11,420 nt of DNA from Patescibacteria group bacterium (lineage in GTDB: Bacteria; Patescibacteriota; Minisyncoccia; Portnoybacterales; UBA2143), in assembly GCA_018819085.1 (NCBI GenBank), contig JAHJQT010000049.1, positions 1 through 11,420 of the forward strand, read 5' to 3'. Positions 1 to 6,915 of this stretch are shown here, piece after piece. The stretch's first letter is position 1. Every line of letters starts with the position of its first letter. A program made the translations under genes and the position numbers. Under the pieces are notes generated by a model. It worked only from the letters and a program-made list of their open reading frames with translations. It had not been told where the DNA came from and did no database searches.

Positions 1-855
1 GCCGGACTGGTTGGTATGGTCATGGTCGCTGGGGTTGGTGATGTTTAATAAATGGATCCAATCCTTAATCTCAAGATTCGAAGCTCTGGCTTGAATGTTC
101 AAATTACATTCAGCCAGGGCTTTTTTAATTTCTTCTTTATTAAAATTAAGGCCTTGTGATAAATTATTGGCTAATTGTTTTCTTGGTGAAGAGAATCCTA
201 CTTTAACTAATTTAAAGAATTTTTTAATATTAACATTTTCTGGTTTTTTAATATTTGTAATTTTAATTATAGCTGAATCTATTTTTGGTTCTGGCCAGAA
301 ATCTTCTTTTGGAATAATGGATATAATTTCTGGATTTCCATAGAATTGAACAGAAATAGCCAATAAGTTTGTTTTGGGCGGTTTTAAACATATTCTTTGA
401 GCTACTTCTTTCTGAATCATTATAGTTATTTCTTCTGGTTGGTTTTCTAATTCTAATAATGTACGAATAAGATGTGAGGTAAGATAATATGGGATATTAG
501 CAACAACTTTGTAATTAGGGACAGTCCCCAGAGTACTGGGGACTGTCCCTAAAATATCTAAAATATCTCCACATATTATTTCAATATTTTTGTATTCTTC
601 TAATTCTTCTCTTAAAGCTTCAACTATTTTTTCATCTTTCTCTATGGTCATAACCTTTTTAGCTTTTTTAGCAAGTTCTTTTGTAAGAATTCCTAGACCA
701 GGGCCGACTTCAAGAACAATATCATTTTTATTTAAATTAGCTGCTTTTATAATTTCTTTTAAAACGTTTTCGTTAATTAAAAAATTCTGACCCATTAATT
801 TATTAGGTTTAATATTGTATTTACGAAGTTGTTCTTTAATTTGAGTTTTGTCCAT
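1..855 (-). CDS. ksgA: Ribosomal RNA small subunit methyltransferase A (16S rRNA dimethyladenosine transferase), 3' end cut by window edge
   Basis: This is the SAM-dependent enzyme that dimethylates two adjacent adenines in the 3'-terminal helix of 16S rRNA late in small-subunit assembly. The frame is open for 285 codons from ATG at 855 to the window edge, with no stop seen. Motifs in order are GQNFL at residues 22-26 (motif X), EVGPGLG at 49-55 (SAM-binding motif I), the acidic residue in TIEKD near 72, GD at 96-97, the catalytic NIPYY at 120-124, FWPEPKIDSA at 186-195, and the C-terminal SSPRKQLANNL helix near 222-232. The start lies four bases after the uvrD stop, so the two are co-transcribed. 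Two things are odd. A palindrome is inserted in frame just before NIPYY and encodes a repeated LGTVP peptide (residues 102-113). The tail after the usual end of the family (near W266-N271) continues into a GC-richer stretch. Family assignment is secure; whether the inserted loop affects activity is unknown. Confidence 0.95.
   Translation of the reverse strand, partial: MDKTQIKEQLRKYNIKPNKLMGQNFLINENVLKEIIKAANLNKNDIVLEVGPGLGILTKELAKKAKKVMTIEKDEKIVEALREELEEYKNIEIICGDILDILGTVPSTLGTVPNYKVVANIPYYLTSHLIRTLLELENQPEEITIMIQKEVAQRICLKPPKTNLLAISVQFYGNPEIISIIPKEDFWPEPKIDSAIIKITNIKKPENVNIKKFFKLVKVGFSSPRKQLANNLSQGLNFNKEEIKKALAECNLNIQARASNLEIKDWIHLLNITNPSDHDHTNQSG
515..552. repeat. Palindromic REP-like element inserted in frame within ksgA
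   Basis: Two perfectly complementary 16-base arms (515-530 and 537-552) flank a 6-base centre. Each arm contains the quasi-palindrome GGGAC-W-GTCCC, so the whole is a palindrome made of palindromes. It is strikingly GC-rich compared with the surrounding AT-rich gene. In the ksgA frame it encodes LGTVP-ST-LGTVP, placed in the variable loop between the GD motif and the NIPYY motif, and the frame is kept. The GGGGACTGTCCC core resembles repeated extragenic palindromes mobilised by RAYT (IS200/IS605-like) transposases in other bacteria. That relationship is inferred from resemblance only, and no transposase is in the window. It lacks a following T-tract on either strand, so it is not a typical terminator. 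Confidence 0.75.
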
Positions 856-859
856 CTTT

Positions 860-3829
860 TTAATATTCTCGGAAGTCAATTAAATGTTCAGGAATATCGC
901 TTAAGAAGCGTGAAGGAGGATTAACCATAATTTGTCCCCAAAAACGTCGTTGTTGGCTAAAAACAAAATACGCTTTTTCTTTAGCTCTTGTTATTCCAAC
1001 ATAACAGAGACGTCTTTCTTCTTCCATTTGTTCAGGGTCAAGTTGACTTCTTGAGTGTGGGAAGATTCCGTCTTCAAATCCAACAATAAATACAACCGGA
1101 AATTCAAGTCCTTTAGCACAATGGATAGTCATAAGATTAACTAGATTTTTATTTGTTTCTACCTCATCATGACTAGTTAATAATGTAATTTCTTCAAGGA
1201 ATTTTTCTAATCCAACTCCATTTTTAAATGAATCGTATTTTGATGTTACTGAAAAAAGTTCTTGAATATTTTCCCATCGTGTTTCCCCTTCTTCACTTGT
1301 TTGTGGATATCTAATCTTTATATATTTTTCATAATCTGTTTTTTTAATAATCTCATTAATTAATTCAGTAAGATTTTTCTTTTTGCTTGTTTTTCTTAAA
1401 CTATCTATTAATTTGTAAAAATTATTTAATGGTTCCGGGCATTTTTCTAATGAATTTAATCCATTTATATCTTTAGTGAATTTAGCTAATCGGCGTGGTG
1501 GTGTATTTATGATTCTCTGTAAACTTACTGAATCACTTGGGTTAGAAATAAATTTAAGATAAGACAAAATATCCTTTATTTCTTTTCTTTCATAAAATTT
1601 TACAGTTCCAATTATTTTATATGGTAGATTTTCTTTTAAGAAAGCCTCTTCAACAGCACGTGATTGTGCGTTGGTTCTATAGAGAACTGTGAAATCGCTT
1701 AATTTAAGGCCATCTTGTCTAATTAAATTTGTTATTTCTTCAATTAAAAAATCACCTTCTGCTTTCTCATTATCTGTTTGAATAATATTAATCAATGAGC
1801 CTGTTGGATTATTTGTCCAAAGATTTTTTTCTTTACGTTCAGTATTTTTATTTATAATACAATGACCTGCTTCTAAAATATTTTTGGTTGAACGATAATT
1901 CTCCTCTAAAAGAATTACTTTTGCCTCTGGATAGTCTTTTTCAAAATTAAGAATATTTCTAAAATCAGCTCCACGCCAACTATAAATTGAATTATGAACA
2001 ACAAAGTTATCAGCAATGTAATTATGAACATTCTTTATGTCTAAATCGTAAACTTTTCCCTTGTACTTTATTTTTTCTACTTTTATTATTTCATCTTCTA
2101 TAATTTTCCCATCTTTTTCTAAGGGAATAATCATAGTTGGATGAGCTTGGCTAGCTGGTTGGAATATAAACCTTTTATTTTCAGTAAGAAGAGCAGTTTT
2201 AAGAATATCTAATCGATCATCTATCGTCATAATTTTTTTAGCTATTTTTTCTATTTCTGCATAATTAAGACGAGCAATTTCTACAACCCAATCTTTCGCT
2301 TTCCCTTTTCTAACGGAAAATCCTAATTTTTGTATACTCTTTTTAAGTTTTAAGTCGCTAGTGTTTATACTTATTCTGCTTAATCCCCAAGGACTGGTAA
2401 TTGTTTTTCTGCTATCACTAAACATAGTAATTCTCATTTTTATTCTTTTTGCTTCGTTTTGCTTACTAACACCTTGAGGAGAAAAGTGAGGAAAGTCTTG
2501 GTTGAAGTTAAGGTCGTCCATTAATTTAGCAGCTCTTTCTTTTGTATCAATGTTTTTATAAATTTTATCAATTGAAGTCTGCGAAAAAATCATTTTTCTT
2601 CCATTGTTAAAAAATACAACAGTTGGAATTCTATAATAGAAGGAATAATAAAATTCCCAATAATAAGCTTCTTCTTTAGAATAACAAACTTTTAAAATCC
2701 ATACTTTATCTGCTTTTTCTTGATTTGTTCTAACTAATAATCCTATTTGTTCAATATATTTTAATTGTTTACGACTTCCTTTTGCAGTACCTATTCTATA
2801 TCCTTTGTCTTTTCTAAACATTAAATAAGTATAATGAATATTTGGATTTAATGAGAGGCGCAGGAAAAGCATATGATTTGGAGTAAGCAATAGAGTATTT
2901 CTTTTTTTTGTATGTATTTTAATTAAATGTCCATCGTATTTTTTTTCGTAGATTTTAGTGATTGGTGCCTTACAAATACCATTTCTTCCGCTTGCCGCAA
3001 TGACTTGGTCACCTATCGCAAGTTGGTCAATGCGTTTTGTTCCTTTTGGTGTACTAATTTTAGTTCGAGCAGGTAAACATTGGTCCGGATCTGCTATCAG
3101 CCATAAATTATTATGTTTTTGAGCGAGTAGATTTATTAAAACATATTGGCTTGTATTCGTGTCATGGGCTTCATCAACAAGAAGATATTGCCATCTATCT
3201 TGATATTTTTTTAAAGTATCTGGATTTTTTTGGAATAGTGTCACTGTCAGCATAATCAAATCGTCAAAATCAAGAGCATTTGATTCTTTAAGTTTTTTTT
3301 GATATCCTTGATAGATTTTAGCTGTTGTTTCTGGAAAATAATCTTGGGCTTGATCTTCATAATCATTAGCAGTAATCAGTTCATCTTTGGCGCGCGAGAT
3401 TATAGAGAGAATCATATTTGGTTTGAATTGTTCTGTACTTAGATTAAGTTCTTGTATTAAGCGTTTAATTAAAGAAAGTTGATCAGCTCTATCATAAATA
3501 ACAAAGTTTTTTTTATACCCTAGTTCATCTATTTCTCTTTTTAATATTTGTAGGCAAATAGCATGAAATGTCCCTATATTCGGCGTTTGATTATATGTCT
3601 TTGCTTCAATAAAATGTTTTATTCTTTCTCTCATTTCTTCAGCTGCCTTATTGGTAAAAGTAACAGCTAAAATACTGTCAGCTGGAATGTTTTGTTCAAT
3701 TAAATAAGCGATTCTATGTGTTAAACAGCGTGTTTTCCCAGAACCTGGTCCCGCAATAACTAAAACAGGTCCCCCGATAATGGCGACCGCTTCTTTTTGT
3801 TTTTCATTAAGTTCACTTAAAATATCCAT
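860..3829 (-). CDS. uvrD: UvrD/PcrA/Rep-type superfamily 1A DNA helicase containing an intein
   Basis: This is an ATP-dependent 3'-to-5' DNA helicase of the UvrD/PcrA group, acting in repair and in clearing replication blocks. The product is 989 residues. Removing the intein (C251-N613) leaves 626. Visible motifs are the Q-like NEKQKEAV (8-15), Walker A AGPGSGKT (26-33), motif Ia TFTNKAAEEM (57-66), GTFHAICLQIL (86-96), motif II VDEAHDTN (218-225), motif III ADPDQ (246-250) rejoining SIYSWRGAD (614-622), motif IV EENYRST (642-648), motif V TIHCAKGLEFPVVF (901-914), and motif VI YVGITRAKE (943-951). Motif II reads DEAH where this family normally has DEFQ or DEYQ. The protein ends soon after the 2A domain and lacks the C-terminal Tudor-like tail of many PcrA proteins. 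The ATG is supported by the canonical N-terminus and lies nine bases after the preceding stop codon. Choosing among uvrD, pcrA and rep is not possible from the sequence alone. Confidence 0.95.
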   Translation of the reverse strand: MDILSELNEKQKEAVAIIGGPVLVIAGPGSGKTRCLTHRIAYLIEQNIPADSILAVTFTNKAAEEMRERIKHFIEAKTYNQTPNIGTFHAICLQILKREIDELGYKKNFVIYDRADQLSLIKRLIQELNLSTEQFKPNMILSIISRAKDELITANDYEDQAQDYFPETTAKIYQGYQKKLKESNALDFDDLIMLTVTLFQKNPDTLKKYQDRWQYLLVDEAHDTNTSQYVLINLLAQKHNNLWLIADPDQCLPARTKISTPKGTKRIDQLAIGDQVIAASGRNGICKAPITKIYEKKYDGHLIKIHTKKRNTLLLTPNHMLFLRLSLNPNIHYTYLMFRKDKGYRIGTAKGSRKQLKYIEQIGLLVRTNQEKADKVWILKVCYSKEEAYYWEFYYSFYYRIPTVVFFNNGRKMIFSQTSIDKIYKNIDTKERAAKLMDDLNFNQDFPHFSPQGVSKQNEAKRIKMRITMFSDSRKTITSPWGLSRISINTSDLKLKKSIQKLGFSVRKGKAKDWVVEIARLNYAEIEKIAKKIMTIDDRLDILKTALLTENKRFIFQPASQAHPTMIIPLEKDGKIIEDEIIKVEKIKYKGKVYDLDIKNVHNYIADNFVVHNSIYSWRGADFRNILNFEKDYPEAKVILLEENYRSTKNILEAGHCIINKNTERKEKNLWTNNPTGSLINIIQTDNEKAEGDFLIEEITNLIRQDGLKLSDFTVLYRTNAQSRAVEEAFLKENLPYKIIGTVKFYERKEIKDILSYLKFISNPSDSVSLQRIINTPPRRLAKFTKDINGLNSLEKCPEPLNNFYKLIDSLRKTSKKKNLTELINEIIKKTDYEKYIKIRYPQTSEEGETRWENIQELFSVTSKYDSFKNGVGLEKFLEEITLLTSHDEVETNKNLVNLMTIHCAKGLEFPVVFIVGFEDGIFPHSRSQLDPEQMEEERRLCYVGITRAKEKAYFVFSQQRRFWGQIMVNPPSRFLSDIPEHLIDFREY
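1991..3079 (-). mobile_element. Class 1 intein in helicase motif III of UvrD, with a non-LAGLIDADG insert
   Basis: This protein-splicing element covers residues 251-613 of the UvrD precursor (363 residues). It starts with C251 in CLPARTKI (block A), has TPNH at 316-319 (block B), then VYDLDIKNVHNYIA at 593-606 (block F) and VVHN at 610-613 (block G). It is followed by Ser614 as the +1 nucleophile. All catalytic residues of a class 1 intein are present (C1, block B T/H, penultimate His, terminal Asn, +1 Ser), so splicing competence is expected. Excision rejoins ADPDQ to SIYSWRGAD, which is the standard helicase motif III. The central insert (about 330-545) has no recognisable LAGLIDADG or HNH motif. 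Its first part (about 332-400) has a YTYLMFRKDKGYRIG stretch and a later EAYYWE helix, reminiscent of a GIY-YIG nuclease. That reading is inference. No codon or base shift relative to the host gene is obvious by eye. Confidence 0.93.
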
Positions 3830-3838
3830 TTCTAAATT

Positions 3839-5104
3839 CTATTCTATTTCTTTCCAATTTTCAACCTGCCAGCTTCCACCTGGTCCACTACTGAAGTTTG
3901 CATTAGCTAATCCACTATCATAACTAACTACTGCATTATTACTTAAAGCTAATTTATATCCAGTTGCTTCTCTAATATTAATATTATTATTTAGATTAAT
4001 CATACCGTTAGATGCATAGAAGATTGCTGCTGCTGCATTATTTCTTACATTAATAGCAGGACTGCCTGGATCTATGGAATTATTAGTTGAAAGAAGCATT
4101 AAAAAGCTATTATCTTCTCCTGATCCTTGGACAGCAGCTCCATTTTGTACAGAAATTTTACCATCATTAATAATTATTCCACTTTGAGATCCAAAACCGC
4201 TGTCTAATTTAAGAACTACATTATTGTTTATTAAAATATCTCCTTCTACATAAATTAAACCAGTTACATTAAGTATGGCACTAATATTAACAATTAAATT
4301 ACCTGTAATTTTTATAGGGCCTAGAGAAACTGATTCTCCTCCTGAAACAGTATAATCTCCAGAAAATGTTCCACCGCTTGACGCTTCATTTTTCCAATTA
4401 ATTATTTGTTCTGGAGAGATAGGCATTGCTTCGGGTTTAATTTCTTCAGGACCCAAATCAACAATACTTCCATAATCGCAATTATCAATAACTCCGTCAG
4501 AAACATAATAGAGAGTGCCTTCAATATCAGCATCACTACAAGAATAAACATAAGCATTATCACCAACTTCTACACCTGAAATTCCATTTCCATTATTTGC
4601 CACAGTAACTGTATTAGTAATTGTTCCTCCTCCGCTGACATTCCCATTTGAAAAAACATTTCCTTCTATAACGCTATTATTTCCCATAGTTATGCCTCCA
4701 TCTCCAGCTTGAGCTCCATAAAAAAAAGATATTTCAGATGTTGTTATAGAATAATTAACTGATAATTTCCTTACTTTATCATCTGCATTGCCTTCAGAAG
4801 TGATAGTTCTTGAACCACCTATTAAATCTGATATTTCCGTAGTAGCTGAATTATTATCTATGATTAAAGTGTTTAGTGTAGAAAATTGCATTTCATTGTT
4901 AAGACGTAATAAACTATCTTCAATTCCTGCCTCAGCTGTATAATAACTTTTAATTGATTCTATTTTATTATTTGTAATATTCAGACTATTTAATGTTAAA
5001 GATGTTAAACCTGCCCCAATAATTAAGATAATTGAGAAAATGAGGATAATGTATAATAATAAGGCGGCTCCTCGTTCTTTATTTGTTTTTATTATTTTAA
5101 TCAT
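3839..5104 (-). CDS. PilX/GspK-like minor pilin with long beta-rich C-terminal passenger
   Basis: The product is 421 residues. It starts with a short basic segment and an RG-A cleavage-like site (G12/A13), then a hydrophobic helix at about 13-36. The prepilin Glu at +5 is absent, as in PilX and GspK minor pilins. Residues 53-66, SYYTAEAGIEDSLL, match the conserved PilX N-terminal signature. From about 135 to 400 the protein is rich in Gly, Asn, Val and Ile with repeated short strands such as GNNSVIEGNVFSNGNVSGG and LIVNISAILNVTGLIYVEG. This suggests a right-handed beta-helix or polymer-forming-like passenger exposed outside the cell. C189 and C209 could form a disulfide. The gene overlaps the GspJ-like gene by eight bases and ends nine bases before uvrD. 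By analogy with GspK it may cap the pilus tip, and the passenger could be an adhesin. The N-terminal assignment is firm; the role of the passenger is inference. Confidence 0.82.
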   Translation of the reverse strand: MIKIIKTNKERGAALLLYIILIFSIILIIGAGLTSLTLNSLNITNNKIESIKSYYTAEAGIEDSLLRLNNEMQFSTLNTLIIDNNSATTEISDLIGGSRTITSEGNADDKVRKLSVNYSITTSEISFFYGAQAGDGGITMGNNSVIEGNVFSNGNVSGGGTITNTVTVANNGNGISGVEVGDNAYVYSCSDADIEGTLYYVSDGVIDNCDYGSIVDLGPEEIKPEAMPISPEQIINWKNEASSGGTFSGDYTVSGGESVSLGPIKITGNLIVNISAILNVTGLIYVEGDILINNNVVLKLDSGFGSQSGIIINDGKISVQNGAAVQGSGEDNSFLMLLSTNNSIDPGSPAINVRNNAAAAIFYASNGMINLNNNINIREATGYKLALSNNAVVSYDSGLANANFSSGPGGSWQVENWKEIE

Positions 5105-5624
5105 TTCTTAAATTAGCTGTAGAAATTATAGTTGTTGTAGCTTGATGTGTTATTCTTTCCGTTCTGTTTTTGTAATTAGCTAGTAATTCAATTCTAATAG
5201 ATTCAACTCCATTAATTGTTAAATAATTAAAGATTAGGTTGTTTATTTCAATGTTTTCAGGAGTTAGAGGTTCTGATTCTTGTCCTTCTTTTTTCATACA
5301 GAGACGATTATTGTCATCAAGATAAAAATCAATATATAATATTTCTTCTCCTGTTGGAGTATCTTTTTCTGTTTCTAAAGAGAGTTGTCCTGGATGTGAA
5401 TCAAAAGAGCTAGTTGGTGCATAAATATCTTTTGCATGTTTAATTTCTAAAAGCATTGTTTCCATAGCTATTTGACTACCTTCTGAAACTTCTTTAGTGA
5501 TTCTTATCTTTGTATATACATTAATAAAATTAAAAACGAATAAAGTAAGAATAGTTGTTATAATAGCAAAAGCAGTTACGTAAATAATTAATTCAATTAA
5601 AGTAAAACCTTTATTTTTATTCAT
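5097..5624 (-). CDS. GspJ/PilW-like minor pilin (prepilin-type N-terminus)
   Basis: This is a 175-residue protein with a textbook type III signal: MNKNKG then FTLIELIIYV, giving cleavage after G6, N-methylated F7 and the conserved Glu at +5 (E11). A hydrophobic helix (about 7-33) is followed by a soluble domain. That domain has a conserved-looking EGSQIAMETMLLEIKHAKDIY helix end and a beta-rich region with LYIDFYLDDNNRLCMKK, like GspJ-type minor pseudopilins. It would be matured by a prepilin peptidase not present in this window and would join the minor-pilin priming complex. Its start codon directly abuts the stop of the PilV-like gene (zero spacing) and its end overlaps the PilX-like start by eight bases, so translational coupling is likely. 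No strong Shine-Dalgarno is visible. Assignment to the prepilin class is firm; the exact GspJ/PilW equivalence is tentative. Confidence 0.85.
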   Translation of the reverse strand: MNKNKGFTLIELIIYVTAFAIITTILTLFVFNFINVYTKIRITKEVSEGSQIAMETMLLEIKHAKDIYAPTSSFDSHPGQLSLETEKDTPTGEEILYIDFYLDDNNRLCMKKEGQESEPLTPENIEINNLIFNYLTINGVESIRIELLANYKNRTERITHQATTTIISTANLRND

Positions 5625-6107
5625 TTAATTATTCCAATTTGTTAAATATGTAGGTAAACTAATTTGTTTTGTTTTTCCTCTATCATTCCATTCTACTAAA
5701 GCGGTAACTTTTTTAGTTTGATTATCTTCTGTTCCTGTTTCGCTAATATTATCATTTATATCCCTATAAACTTGTTCTATTATTATTGAACGATCATACG
5801 TTCCACTGATTATTCCAGGATCGGTTAATGTTAATATCCATTTATTTTCTGAAATGATTGGATAGTATTTTGTTTCTAGTGATAATGATGAAATATTATC
5901 CCAACTTTCATTTCTAACGCTACGAATTGCTTCAATTGCTTCTGAAGCTAAATTAATCGCTTCTATTTTAGCATTGCTTTGTTCCTGTATTTTTAAGCTA
6001 TATTGAGCAATTCCAGCAAAAGACCAAAATGCAATCATGATAATAGCAAGACAAACAATAATTTCAATAACACTAATACCTTTTTGTTTTTTAAGATTTT
6101 TTTTCAT
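5625..6107 (-). CDS. PilV/GspI-like minor pilin
   Basis: The 160-residue product has the prepilin leader MKKNLKKQKG, then ISVIEIIVCLAIIMIAF, with predicted cleavage after G10 and the +5 Glu at E15. After the helix, residues 45-69 read IEAINLASEAIEAIRSVRNESW. This resembles the segment typical of PilV/GspI-type minor pilins, where the residues after the helix guide contact with other minor subunits. The C-terminal part has short strands such as DRSIIIEQVYRD and KKVTALVEWNDRGKTKQISLPTYLTNW, a pattern common at the end of PilV-like proteins. The start ATG shares four bases (ATGA) with the stop of the upstream GspH-like gene, and a GGAGGAG sits about 13 bases upstream within that gene. The protein is expected in the inner membrane and then in the pilus or its base. 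Confidence 0.87.
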   Translation of the reverse strand: MKKNLKKQKGISVIEIIVCLAIIMIAFWSFAGIAQYSLKIQEQSNAKIEAINLASEAIEAIRSVRNESWDNISSLSLETKYYPIISENKWILTLTDPGIISGTYDRSIIIEQVYRDINDNISETGTEDNQTKKVTALVEWNDRGKTKQISLPTYLTNWNN

Positions 6108-6913
6108 TGTATTTCGAGTGCTCCTCCATAAGAGCCAATGCTTATTTCGCCACTAACATCGTACGAAATTATATCATTAGAATCTATTAAAATATCTAAA
6201 AGTTTATTATTTTTATCTTTAGGTCTATGAATACATAAGATAGTATTTGTTTCATTTAATAAATGAGTGTGAATCTGCAATTCTTGATTTTCTTCATTTA
6301 CTACTATTGTTCCAGACCAATCAAATTCTGTTTGGTCTATATTAAAATAATCAATCATATTAATATTAGTAGAGGATAATGTTAAAATGGTAGAATCTTG
6401 GATGCTCCATCCTAGATTCAAATGAATATGTCTTGTATCGGTTAAACGATTAGTCTGGCAACATTCAATTATATTAGATAGTTCAATTATGCCAGATGAT
6501 TTAATATCTATAATCTTAAAACTAGATGGATTGGAAATTGTTCTTATACTAACATTACCATTTTGTTCTGTTTTACCGCTGATGCGTTGAAAAATAATAT
6601 CATTTCCCTCTATTTCTAAGCGATTAGATATGTTATATATTTTATTATCTTCTGATTCTGGCTGGTATTCATCTCCTTTAAATAAAATATATTTATCATT
6701 TTCAAAATGAACTCCATATTGAGATGCTTCTTCAGAAGAAGTTGTTTTCGCTTGGGCTAATTTTAAAGTTGTTATTATATTCTGAGTAGTTTTTTCTAAT
6801 TCAGTTGATTTTTCAAAATAGCGATAACTAACAATGCTTGTGCTAACTAAAAAAAATATAACAGCTATGACTATTATAATTTCAATTAAAGTGAATCCTT
6901 GTTTGTATTTCAT
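6104..6913 (-). CDS. GspH/FimT-like minor pilin with extra C-terminal His-rich domain
   Basis: The product is 269 residues. The prepilin signal MKYKQG then FTLIEIIIVIAVIFF gives cleavage after G6 and the +5 Glu at E11. A GspH/FimT-like domain follows, including TTLKLAQAKTTSSEEASQYGVHF (49-70). GspH/FimT proteins are commonly about 150-200 residues, so the region from about 150 to 269 is extra. It is beta-rich and contains CC (151-152), RHIH (161-164), LGWSIQ (167-172), IHTH (214-217) and CIHR (227-230), ending in GSYGGALEIQ. The spacing of HxH, HxH and CxH suggests a metal site, but this is inference. A clear GGAG lies seven bases before the ATG, inside the end of pilC, and is the best ribosome binding site of the pilus genes. 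The stop overlaps the PilV-like start by four bases (ATGA). The prepilin class is certain; the function of the C-terminal domain is not recognised. Confidence 0.88.
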   Translation of the reverse strand: MKYKQGFTLIEIIIVIAVIFFLVSTSIVSYRYFEKSTELEKTTQNIITTLKLAQAKTTSSEEASQYGVHFENDKYILFKGDEYQPESEDNKIYNISNRLEIEGNDIIFQRISGKTEQNGNVSIRTISNPSSFKIIDIKSSGIIELSNIIECCQTNRLTDTRHIHLNLGWSIQDSTILTLSSTNINMIDYFNIDQTEFDWSGTIVVNEENQELQIHTHLLNETNTILCIHRPKDKNNKLLDILIDSNDIISYDVSGEISIGSYGGALEIQ

Positions 6914-6915
6914 AT

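Noticed and set aside
95..343. Plus-strand open frame of 82 codons
   Set aside because: It lies fully inside ksgA on the other strand, has no family resemblance, and reads as the antisense of conserved KsgA motifs.
515..552. Palindrome as a Rho-independent terminator
   Set aside because: No T-tract follows it on either strand and it lies in the middle of an intact coding frame.
590..790. Plus-strand open frame of 66 codons
   Set aside because: It is antisense to the SAM-binding region of ksgA and shows only low-complexity Phe/Ser/Ile content.
2600..2836. LAGLIDADG homing endonuclease in the intein
   Set aside because: No dodecapeptide of the LAGLIDADG type can be found anywhere in the insert.
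1991..3079. Insertion in uvrD as a separate gene or a gene fusion rather than an intein
   Set aside because: The frame is continuous, and the ends match intein blocks A, B, F and G with a Ser at +1; the flanks rejoin into a perfect helicase motif III.
3839..5104. Bactofilin or other cytoskeletal polymer
   Set aside because: The Gly/Val-rich repeats are superficially similar, but the PilX N-terminal signature and membrane helix point to an exported pilin-like protein.
6104..6107. TGA read as glycine (code 25), extending the GspH-like protein
   Set aside because: The TGA forms an ATGA overlap with a well-supported PilV-like start, and ordinary glycine codons are used throughout, so TGA is best read as a stop.
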